A stretch of DNA of 7,398 nucleotides from Thermococcaceae archaeon. GTDB lineage: Archaea; Methanobacteriota_B; Thermococci; Thermococcales; Thermococcaceae. Each line of letters opens with the position of its first letter. The first letter of the stretch is position 1. Under the pieces are notes generated by a model. It was not told the origin of the DNA. It did no database searches and was given only the letters and a program-made list of their open reading frames with translations. Where the stretch lies: contig JAMOPD010000348.1 in assembly GCA_027064745.1 (NCBI GenBank), forward strand, positions 1 to 7,398, written 5' to 3'. Below, piece after piece: positions 1 to 4,717 of the stretch. Position numbers and translations under genes: made by a program.

Positions 1-508
1 AGGTGTTTATGCCTGCCTTTCTCGCTATCGTGCTCTCGACTCCATCGGCAGCCACAACTATGTCGGCGTAAATCTCAAGCGGCTCATCCTCATGCTTGGC
101 CTTTATTCCTACCACTTTGCCCTCTTTCCTTATGACATCCAGAGCCTCTGTCCTCGCGAGAACATCTGCTCCCGCTTTAGCGGCGTAGTAGGCGAGCATT
201 TTGTCGAAGACCTTCCTTTCGAGTATTACCCCACTGACGTCCTTATAGCGGAATTCAAGCTCGTAGCCGCTGGGTGAGTAAAGCTTAGCCCCATAAATCT
301 CGCGGTTGATGTAACGTCTATCGTAGGGTATGTCGTACTTCTCAAAGACCTTGATGCTTATACCTTCGGCGCACTGCTTCGGCGTTCCTATGGCAGGCTT
401 TTTATCGATGAGCAGAACAGAAAACCCGGCTCTGACAACGTTTCTGGCAACGATAGGCCCGGCTATCCCTGCCCCCACAACGACAACATCGTATTTCATC
501 TGGTTCAT
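1..508 (-). CDS. Geranylgeranyl-reductase-family FAD-dependent oxidoreductase (3' end cut off by window edge)
   Basis: Partial gene: the first 169 codons are visible and the rest lies beyond position 1. This family reduces double bonds in isoprenoid chains of archaeal membrane lipids at the membrane surface, using FAD. Seen in the sequence: an N-terminal Rossmann dinucleotide fold ([10 protein letters not shown], residues 8-17) ending in an acidic/basic turn (LLIDKK, 32-37); KQCAEGI (44-50), where Cys46 sits where characterised GGRs carry their conserved cysteine; ERKVFDKML (97-105); and a second FAD-contact stretch, AADGVES (153-159). The start is ATG 506-508, which overlaps the ferredoxin stop (ATGA) and has GGAGGTG five bases upstream; the in-frame ATG at 497-499 is too far from it. 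It follows the ferredoxin in the surR operon, suggesting the ferredoxin donates electrons. GC is about 52%, against about 38% in surR. Family confident; exact substrate (digeranylgeranylglycerol phospholipids or another polyprenyl) inferred. Confidence 0.88.
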   Translation of the reverse strand, partial: MNQMKYDVVVVGAGIAGPIVARNVVRAGFSVLLIDKKPAIGTPKQCAEGISIKVFEKYDIPYDRRYINREIYGAKLYSPSGYELEFRYKDVSGVILERKVFDKMLAYYAAKAGADVLARTEALDVIRKEGKVVGIKAKHEDEPLEIYADIVVAADGVESTIARKAGINT

Positions 509-708
509 TCACTCACCTCCAGAGGTTCAGCTGAGAGTGCTCCTACTGGACAAGCTGTAATGCATATCTTGCAGCTTATGCATTTGTCTTGGATGAATTC
601 CCAGCCGCTCGAGTGCACCTCTATGGCAAGAGTGGGACAAACACCTGCACATCCTCCACAGAGGTAACATCGATCATTATTTACTATGATTTTAACCTTC
701 TCCACCAT
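505..708 (-). CDS. Two-cluster [4Fe-4S] ferredoxin
   Basis: A 67-residue soluble electron carrier with two classic 4Fe-4S motifs of form CxxCxxCxxx[14 protein letters not shown] in the first half and [12 protein letters not shown] in the second, eight cysteines in all. This is the pattern of clostridial-type 2[4Fe-4S] ferredoxins. It starts inside the end of surR (17-base overlap) and its stop overlaps the start of the reductase by four bases, so the three genes are almost certainly cotranscribed and translationally coupled. The start chosen is ATG 706-708, with AAAGGTG seven bases upstream; a GTG at 715-717 would add three residues but lacks a spaced ribosome binding site. It is distinct from the usual Thermococcales single-cluster ferredoxin, which has one cluster with an Asp ligand. 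Likely role, inferred from position and from the known ferredoxin requirement of a methanogen GGR: low-potential donor to the adjacent flavoprotein reductase. Confidence 0.93.
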   Translation of the reverse strand: MVEKVKIIVNNDRCYLCGGCAGVCPTLAIEVHSSGWEFIQDKCISCKICITACPVGALSAEPLEVSE

Positions 709-1405
709 CTCCGACACCTTTAATCTTTTGCTCTAGTTTTTCTGCGTCGATTTTAATCCTTTCGTCTTTTATTATTAACGGTACAAACCTGTTCAGTTCC
801 TCAACCTTTCTTACAACTTCTCTCTCCTTGAGATTTAGTCTGTCACTGAGATCATTTACTGTTGCTTCACCATATATGAGTACATAATGCAGAATGGCAA
901 GCTGTGTCATGTCCCCAATTTCCTTGAGGTATGTCTCTTTGATTTTTTTCATCATCATATCCCGATAACTTTCTATGGCTTTAAGAGCTTGTAGGAGTTT
1001 TCTAAGCTCTTGATCAGCGTCGATGAAGTTCTTGACCATTGCAAGAAGATTATTGGGTTCAAGTTCAAGTTCCGCTAGGTTGATAGTAAGATTCTCAAGT
1101 ACAGGTTCTTTTTCTAATTGCAGCGTTTCATGCCAAAAGAGATTCGGAGTGAGAGTTGCAACATAGGTGGCTGAGTGTACTATTTGGTAGTATTTTCTTG
1201 TTGGGCCGACAAAAGGCCCTTCTTTTTCAAATGACTGAATTATTCCCTCTCGTTCCATTATTTTGAGATGTTTGGAGACTGCAGTGGAGGATACACTAAC
1301 CTTGTTGCTTAAAAAGCTGAAATAACATTCGGTGCATGTTAAATGACTAAGTAAATCACGCCTTACCTTGTTCCCCAGGATGTAAAAAATATCCGGTTCA
1401 GTCAT
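692..1405 (-). CDS. surR: SurR, redox-sensing sulfur-response transcription regulator (ArsR-like winged helix)
   Basis: A 237-residue DNA-binding regulator. SurR controls the switch between hydrogen production and elemental-sulfur reduction in Thermococcales; oxidation of its CxxC pair to a disulfide releases it from DNA. Seen: an N-terminal winged helix (about residues 1-75) with CTEC at 24-27 as the redox switch and a helix-turn-helix around SVSSTAVSKHLKIMERE (37-53); a helical middle segment (about 125-160); and a second winged-helix-like domain (about 161-222, from IGDMTQLAILHY on). Length and sequence match P. furiosus SurR (PF0095) as I remember it. The start at ATG 1403-1405 gives the family N-terminus (MTEPDIFYILG) and has a GGTGGTG-type site upstream; an upstream ATG at 1462 would add 19 residues, overlap the surR TATA box, and is rejected. 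Divergent from pdo, first gene of an operon with the ferredoxin and reductase. Confidence 0.95.
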   Translation of the reverse strand: MTEPDIFYILGNKVRRDLLSHLTCTECYFSFLSNKVSVSSTAVSKHLKIMEREGIIQSFEKEGPFVGPTRKYYQIVHSATYVATLTPNLFWHETLQLEKEPVLENLTINLAELELEPNNLLAMVKNFIDADQELRKLLQALKAIESYRDMMMKKIKETYLKEIGDMTQLAILHYVLIYGEATVNDLSDRLNLKEREVVRKVEELNRFVPLIIKDERIKIDAEKLEQKIKGVGDGGEG

Positions 1406-1435
1406 GTCCCACACCACCCAAATTTGTGACGTAAA

Positions 1436-1451
1436 GTTTATATAGTGTTCA
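1436..1451 (-). promoter_or_regulatory. Predicted TATA promoter of surR
   Basis: On the minus strand the stretch reads GAACACTATATAAAC, an archaeal TATA box (TATATAAA at 1437-1444) preceded by a weak purine-rich BRE. Transcription would begin about 25 bases downstream, near 1414-1418, leaving a leader of only about ten bases before the surR ATG at 1405, just enough to hold part of the GGTGG ribosome binding site. Inferred from spacing only. Confidence 0.6.
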
Positions 1452-1464
1452 TCCAAACCCAACC

Positions 1465-1478
1465 CGAAACTTTAAATT
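1465..1478 (+). promoter_or_regulatory. Predicted BRE/TATA promoter of pdo
   Basis: CGAAAC followed by TTTAAATT is a good archaeal BRE (CGAAA, 1465-1469) plus TATA box (1471-1478). The expected transcription start is near 1498-1502, which gives a leader of about 45 bases that includes the palindrome at 1505-1525 and the strong Shine-Dalgarno at 1531. It lies about 34 bp from the surR TATA box, pointing the other way. Inferred from motif and spacing. Confidence 0.6.
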
Positions 1479-1504
1479 TGTCAAATCTGATAAATCGTTG
1501 CACT

Positions 1505-1525
1505 CTAAAGGTTATAAACCTTTAG
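1505..1525. promoter_or_regulatory. Palindrome containing an exact SurR motif (GTTnnnAAC), probable SurR operator
   Basis: Perfect 9-base arms CTAAAGGTT (1505-1513) and AACCTTTAG (1517-1525) flank a 3-base centre ATA. The core GTT-ATA-AAC at 1511-1519 fits the known SurR consensus GTTn3AAC exactly. Five bases later comes GTC (1525-1527), one mismatch from the third half-site of the extended consensus GTTn3AACn5GTT. It lies downstream of the pdo TATA box, near and past the expected start of transcription, where a bound regulator would block rather than help initiation. This suggests that reduced SurR represses pdo and sulfur relieves it. The same bases could fold as a 9-bp RNA hairpin in the leader. 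The motif is seen; binding and direction of control are inferred. Confidence 0.7.
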
Positions 1526-1530
1526 TCGAG

Positions 1531-1540
1531 AAAGGAGGTG
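1531..1540 (+). promoter_or_regulatory. Strong Shine-Dalgarno of pdo
   Basis: AAAGGAGGTG, five bases before ATG 1546, is the longest anti-16S match in the window and fixes the pdo start. It rules out the in-frame TTG at 1498, which would add 16 residues across the palindrome. It begins six bases after the palindrome ends. Confidence 0.85.
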
Positions 1541-1545
1541 TTAGT

Positions 1546-2226
1546 ATGGGACTGATCAGCGATGGAGATAAGAAGGTTATAAGAGAGGAATTCTTTTCAA
1601 AAATGACAAATCCAGTCAAGATTATCGGATTCACAGGTAAAGAGCACTGTCAGTACTGTGATCAACTTAAACAGCTTGTTCAGGAACTTAGCGAGCTTAC
1701 GGATAAGCTCACTTATGAGTTCCATGACTTTGACAGTGAAGAAGGTAGGCAGATAGCTGAAGAATATAGGATTGATCGCGCTCCTGCCATCACCATAACA
1801 CAGAACGGCAGAGACATGGGAGTCAGATTCTTTGGATTGCCTGCAGGTCATGAGTTCGGGGCTTTCCTCGAAGACATAGTCGATGTAAGCAATGCTACGA
1901 CTGATTTAATGCCAGAAAGCAAGAAGGAGCTCGCGAAGATAGACAAGGACGTTAGAATTCTCGTCTTTGTAACCCCAACATGCCCCTACTGTCCATTGGC
2001 AGTTAGAATGGCTCACAAATTTGCAATCGAAAACTCACTCACAGGTGAGGACAGGATACTGGGGGATATGGTCGAAGCAATTGAATATCCTGAATGGGCA
2101 GACAAATATAGGGTTATGGCAGTGCCCAAGATAATCATCCAGGTTAATGGTGAGGATAGGGTCGAATTCGAAGGAGCTTATCCAGAGAAGATGTTCATGG
2201 AAAAGCTCCTTGCCGCCCTTGAGTGA
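1546..2226 (+). CDS. pdo: Protein disulfide oxidoreductase (PDO, glutaredoxin-like, two thioredoxin folds)
   Basis: A 226-residue cytoplasmic thiol/disulfide exchange enzyme, the same length as P. furiosus PDO. It contains two thioredoxin-fold units in tandem. The N unit has active site CQYC (Cys35, Cys38) with its cis-proline at Pro80 (RAPA); the C unit has CPYC (Cys146, Cys149) with its cis-proline at Pro194 (AVPK). Both active sites are intact. No signal peptide is present, so it acts inside the cell, where hyperthermophilic archaea use disulfides widely. Family knowledge: PDO takes electrons from a thioredoxin-reductase-like flavoprotein, reduces protein disulfides, and in Thermococcus has been linked to the redox state of SurR, which fits its divergent position next to surR. 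It is probably regulated by SurR through the palindrome in its leader (inference). Followed within a base by T-rich terminator sequence, so likely monocistronic. Confidence 0.97.
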   Translation: MGLISDGDKKVIREEFFSKMTNPVKIIGFTGKEHCQYCDQLKQLVQELSELTDKLTYEFHDFDSEEGRQIAEEYRIDRAPAITITQNGRDMGVRFFGLPAGHEFGAFLEDIVDVSNATTDLMPESKKELAKIDKDVRILVFVTPTCPYCPLAVRMAHKFAIENSLTGEDRILGDMVEAIEYPEWADKYRVMAVPKIIIQVNGEDRVEFEGAYPEKMFMEKLLAALE

Positions 2227-2246
2227 TTCTTTATTTTTTAGTTTTT
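2227..2246 (+). terminator. T-rich terminator after pdo
   Basis: Immediately after the pdo TGA the plus strand has runs of T4, T6 and T5 split by single A or AG/C bases. Archaeal RNA polymerase stops on such oligo-T tracts without needing a hairpin, and none is evident here. The next gene is convergent, which fits an end of transcription. Confidence 0.6.
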
Positions 2247-2260
2247 AAAGTAAAAGCATG

Positions 2261-2272
2261 AGAAAAATAAAC
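2261..2272 (-). terminator. T-rich terminator of the convergent coiled-coil gene
   Basis: Read on the minus strand this is GTTTATTTTTCT, eight bases past the stop of the gene ending at 2281, followed by another pyrimidine-rich stretch. It is a plausible oligo-T stop; the 54-bp gap thus carries terminators for both converging genes. Motif only. Confidence 0.4.
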
Positions 2273-2280
2273 GATTCAGC

Positions 2281-2727
2281 TTACTCCTCTGCTTGAAGCT
2301 TCAAACCGCTGTGTTCCTGTTTAAGCTTCTCAACCTTTCCTGCAATCTCCTCACTTAATCCCCTGAGTTGATTTGCCAGCTTTTCGAGTTCTTTTATTGC
2401 TTCATCGAGGGCTTTTTCGCGTTCTTCAACCTCTTCCATGGCCTGAGCAAGCTTCTCTTCCTCCTCCTTTCTGTACACCTCTATTTTGAGGCTGTCATAA
2501 TCCCATACAATCGTCCCTTCCTCGATGGAGAACCCTATGGAAATTCTAACGACATCTTCCTTTCTCACTCCCATCTCCTTAAATCTCTCGAAGAGATACT
2601 GGTTCAGTTCTGCAGAAGCCCGAATAACTTCCTTTGGCTCGACTTTTCCACGTGTAATAGCAAATAGCACTTTCCTAATTTTGTTTGCATAGCCTGATGC
2701 CCTTACATAACCGCTCCGCAACTCCAT
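2281..2727 (-). CDS. DUF2258 / ThermoDBP-related protein with C-terminal coiled coil
   Basis: A 148-residue archaeal protein. An N-terminal domain of about 85 residues (starting MELRSGYVRASGYANKIRKV) is followed by a long Glu/Lys/Leu-rich coiled coil at about 87-137 (EEEEKLAQAMEEVEEREKAL onward), which should make it a dimer or higher oligomer. The N-terminal segment looks like DUF2258, a family I associate with ThermoDBP and related single-stranded nucleic-acid-binding proteins; this is recognition from memory, so DNA or RNA binding is inference. The many basic residues in the first 35 positions fit it. No signal peptide or membrane helix. The start is ATG 2725-2727, with GGTGATA upstream at the spacing used by its neighbours; the ATG at 2754 adds nine hydrophobic residues and overlaps the promoter. 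Divergent from adk across 56 bp, convergent with pdo. Confidence 0.78.
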   Translation of the reverse strand: MELRSGYVRASGYANKIRKVLFAITRGKVEPKEVIRASAELNQYLFERFKEMGVRKEDVVRISIGFSIEEGTIVWDYDSLKIEVYRKEEEEKLAQAMEEVEEREKALDEAIKELEKLANQLRGLSEEIAGKVEKLKQEHSGLKLQAEE

Positions 2728-2736
2728 TGTTATCAC

Positions 2737-2766
2737 CAAAAGTATTTTAGCCAAAGAAATATAAGT
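2737..2766. promoter_or_regulatory. Divergent promoter region between the DUF2258 gene and adk
   Basis: The 56 bp between two divergent starts must hold both promoters. On the minus strand CTTATATTT (about 2756-2764) is a fair TATA box; it would start transcription near 2735, giving a leader of about eight bases for the DUF2258 gene. For adk the same A/T core (AAATATAAG) is too close to its ATG at 2784 to leave room for the GGTGA site, so the weaker GTATTTTAG around 2742-2750 may serve instead. Assignment uncertain. Confidence 0.35.
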
Positions 2767-2783
2767 AACTATCGGTGAAAAAA

Positions 2784-3458
2784 ATGAACATTCTCATATT
2801 TGGTCCCCCTGGAAGTGGAAAGTCAACCCACTCGCGCACCATAATGAAGAGGTATAGTCTGACATACATAGCTTCGGGTGATATAATCCGGGATGAGATA
2901 AAAAAGGAAAGTACTCTGGGACTTGAGATGAAAAAGTTCATTGAGCGGGGTGATCTACTTCCGGATACCGTAATAAACACTCTCGTTCTCTCCAAACTGA
3001 GACGGGTAAGGGAAAACTTCATAATAGATGGCTATCCAAGAACGGCGGAACAGGTTCTAGCACTGGAGAATTATCTTTATGATCATGGTATAAAAATAGA
3101 TGCTGCAATAGATATTTACATTACAAAAAAGGAAAGTGTGCAGAGGATTTCTGGGAGGAGGATATGTTCAGTCTGTGGTGCAGTGTATCATGTTAAATAC
3201 AACCTTCCGAAAATTCCCGGTAGATGTGACATCTGTGGTGGACAACTTATCCAAAGAGAGGATGACAGACCTGAGGTTGCTGAGAAGAGATATAACATCT
3301 ACATAAACAATATGAACCCGATAATCAAGTTTTATAAAAAACAAGGCATCTATGTGAAAATAGATGGTCATGGGAGTATAAATGAGGTATGGGAGCGTAT
3401 AAGACCTCTCTTAGACTACATCCATAATCGTGAGAGGAAGAGGAAAACTTATGAATAA
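2784..3458 (+). CDS. adk: Adenylate kinase, zinc-binding-lid type
   Basis: A 224-residue phosphotransferase that interconverts ATP + AMP and 2 ADP in the cytoplasm. Seen: P-loop GPPGSGKST (7-15); the AMP-site region ASGDIIRDEI (30-39) and GDLLPDTV (56-63); IIDGYPRTAEQ (80-90), the adenylate kinase signature; a LID domain with four cysteines C128-x2-C131 and C148-x2-C151 that should bind zinc; and the basic/acidic DDRPEVAEKR stretch (160-169) that closes on the nucleotide. Length and order are those of bacterial-type long adenylate kinases as found in Thermococcales, not the short trimeric AdkA of methanogens. The start is ATG 2784, with GGTGA upstream; a GTG at 2775 lies inside that site and is rejected. 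First gene of a co-directional set, 29 bp ahead of the MoaD-like gene with no clear promoter between them. Confidence 0.97.
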   Translation: MNILIFGPPGSGKSTHSRTIMKRYSLTYIASGDIIRDEIKKESTLGLEMKKFIERGDLLPDTVINTLVLSKLRRVRENFIIDGYPRTAEQVLALENYLYDHGIKIDAAIDIYITKKESVQRISGRRICSVCGAVYHVKYNLPKIPGRCDICGGQLIQREDDRPEVAEKRYNIYINNMNPIIKFYKKQGIYVKIDGHGSINEVWERIRPLLDYIHNRERKRKTYE

Positions 3459-3487
3459 TTGAAAAGAAAGTTAATTAGGTGTGCCGA

Positions 3488-3757
3488 ATGAAAGTTAGGT
3501 TTTATGCCACATTTAGAAGTCTCATTAGGAAGAAGGAGATTGAAGTTCATGATATCAGGACAGTTAAGGAATTAATTGATTACCTCTCCGAGAAATACAG
3601 TCCACAGATAAAGAGGGAACTGCTGCAGCGAGGAAGGAAAGAGGTAGATGGTATAATACTTGTCAATGGGCACAACATTCTGCATCTAAATGGGCTGGAG
3701 ACCGAACTCAAGGATGAAGATGTTGTGCATGTATTCCCACCGGCAGGTGGTGGATGA
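3488..3757 (+). CDS. MoaD/ThiS-like ubiquitin-fold sulfur-carrier protein
   Basis: An 89-residue small beta-grasp protein. It begins with the usual MKVRFYATFR strand, contains a helix around TVKELIDYLSEKY (25-37) and the VNG turn (59-61), and ends in FPPAGGG. The C-terminal Gly-Gly is the end adenylated by an E1/MoeB-type enzyme and converted to thiocarboxylate (in cofactor synthesis or tRNA thiolation) or joined to protein lysines (SAMP-type modification). Thermococcales need MoaD for the tungstopterin of their aldehyde oxidoreductases, and this is the simplest role, but no moa genes are nearby, so a SAMP or tRNA-thiolation role is equally open. The start is ATG 3488, with AGGTG six bases upstream; the GTG at 3479 lies inside it. 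Its TGA overlaps the next ATG by one base (TGATG), giving tight coupling. Confidence 0.92.
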   Translation: MKVRFYATFRSLIRKKEIEVHDIRTVKELIDYLSEKYSPQIKRELLQRGRKEVDGIILVNGHNILHLNGLETELKDEDVVHVFPPAGGG

Positions 3758-4038
3758 TGGCTGTTGCTGAACTGTGCCTTTTTCCCCTGGGAACCGAGAC
3801 TCCAAGCGTGGGCGAGTATTTAAAGCCTGTAATGGATGAAATCAGAAAGAGCGGTCTTAAATATAGAATTTGTCCTATGGGAACAGTGGTGGAAGGAGAG
3901 TTAAGCGATATCCTTGAGCTCGTGAAGAGATGTCATAGGGCTGTTCTTCAGACTGGAGCAAAAAGAGTTGTTATAAGCCTTAAAATTGATGACAGAACAG
4001 ATAAAAAGCTCACGATAGAGAGCAAGCTTGGTGTCTGA
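3757..4038 (+). CDS. Thiamine-binding-like protein, DUF77 / MTH1187 / YkoF family
   Basis: A 93-residue small alpha/beta protein of the MTH1187 (UPF0045) family, ferredoxin-like fold, which forms tetramers and in some members binds thiamine or hydroxymethylpyrimidine-like ligands. Seen: the first strand ending in PLGT (10-13), SVGEYLKPVMDEIRKSG (17-33) as strand cap plus helix, the family hallmark CPMGTVVEGE (39-48), and the last strand RVVISLKIDDR (70-80). No transmembrane segment or catalytic motif; likely a binder or carrier. Two adjacent ATGs are possible (3754 and 3757). The second has the AGGTG site seven bases away, matching its neighbours, so it is preferred; the other adds one Met. 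Between moaD-like and methyltransferase genes with overlapping or one-base junctions, so cotranslated with them. Ligand unknown. Confidence 0.85.
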   Translation: MAVAELCLFPLGTETPSVGEYLKPVMDEIRKSGLKYRICPMGTVVEGELSDILELVKRCHRAVLQTGAKRVVISLKIDDRTDKKLTIESKLGV

Positions 4039-4039
4039 G

Positions 4040-4717
4040 GTGGCAGAGTACTTTAACAGGATAGCCCATCACTACGATACTTGGTATGAAACAAAAACGG
4101 GACGATATGTCGACAAGACTGAAAAATGGCTTGTATTTTCTATGCTCAGGAGCAGAAAGGGAAAGGCCCTTGATCTGGGCTGTGGAACTGGTAATTATAC
4201 TGTAGAGCTTTACAAGAGGGGCTTTGACGTTATTGGATTTGATGCAAGTGAGAAGATGCTTGAGATAGCGAGGAGAAAGCTTCCCGATGTGAAATTTATT
4301 AAAGGAGATGCATATAAACTTCCTTTTCCCGATGAGAGCTTTGATGTAGTTTTGAGTGTTACCATGTTTGAGTTTATCCACCAGCCTGAGAAGGTTGTTA
4401 ATGAAATCTACAGGATCTTGAAGCCTGGAGGGGAAGCCCTTATAGGAACCATGAATGGCAAAAGCCTTTGGTTCATTTTTAAGAGGATTAAAAGCATATT
4501 TGTTGAGACTGCGTATAGATATGCACGGTTTTATACACCCCAAGAGCTTGAAACTCTTCTGAAAGATTCAGGGTTCATTGAAGTGGAGAGTGCTGGAGTT
4601 ATTTTTCTTCCCTCCTTCTGGCCATTTCCATCTCTCGCTGAGAGAATAGACAAAAGATACTACAAGAAATGCAAGTCCCTAGCTGCCTTTATTGCGGTGA
4701 AGGGTGTGAAAAGGTGA
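4040..4717 (+). CDS. Class I SAM-dependent methyltransferase (Methyltransf_11-like)
   Basis: A 225-residue methyltransferase with the full set of class I motifs: motif I ALDLGCGTGNYT (43-54), an acidic end of strand 2 in GFDAS (66-70), GDAYKLPFPDESFDVV (89-104) covering the adenine loop and motif II, and RILKPGGEALIGT (125-137) as motif III. The N-terminus AEYFNRIAHHYDTWYETKTG (2-21) is the helix cap of the UbiE/Methyltransf_11 type, and FWPFPSLAERIDKR (193-206) resembles small-molecule methyltransferases. Substrate cannot be told; lipid-quinone types are unlikely in this lineage. Start: GTG 4040 has GGTG six bases upstream, the spacing used across the window; TTG 4028 and GTG 4031 in the same frame would add up to four residues and overlap the upstream gene. 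Its stop overlaps the next gene's GTG start. Confidence 0.9.
   Translation: MAEYFNRIAHHYDTWYETKTGRYVDKTEKWLVFSMLRSRKGKALDLGCGTGNYTVELYKRGFDVIGFDASEKMLEIARRKLPDVKFIKGDAYKLPFPDESFDVVLSVTMFEFIHQPEKVVNEIYRILKPGGEALIGTMNGKSLWFIFKRIKSIFVETAYRYARFYTPQELETLLKDSGFIEVESAGVIFLPSFWPFPSLAERIDKRYYKKCKSLAAFIAVKGVKR

Noticed and set aside
1406..1462. Longer surR start at ATG 1460-1462
   Set aside because: The extra 19 codons would run across the surR TATA box; the family N-terminus MTEPDIFYILG starts at 1405.
1420..1482. Direct repeat AAATTTGT at 1420-1427 and 1474-1481 in the surR-pdo control region, considered as a second operator pair
   Set aside because: Only eight A/T-rich bases, one copy overlapping the pdo TATA box and the other the surR leader; easily chance in such sequence and not related to GTTnnnAAC.
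1512..1519. TTATAAAC inside the palindrome as the pdo TATA box
   Set aside because: Transcription would then start near 1540, removing the strong Shine-Dalgarno from the mRNA; the BRE/TATA at 1465-1478 is better placed. Kept open as a minor possibility.
1498..1545. In-frame TTG extension of pdo by 16 residues
   Set aside because: It crosses the palindrome and the Shine-Dalgarno; the ATG at 1546 has an ideal ribosome binding site and gives the exact family N-terminus (MGLIS) and length.
4010..4543. 177-codon open frame on the minus strand opposite the methyltransferase
   Set aside because: It is a shadow of a gene with all class I motifs; its own translation has no recognisable domain and no promoter.
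4669..4713. ATG 4669 start for the SerK-like gene, giving a CxxC-containing N-terminal extension
   Set aside because: The segment overlaps the methyltransferase in another frame, has no ribosome binding site, and its cysteines look like a frame by-product. GTG 4714 has a well-spaced site and the usual stop overlap.
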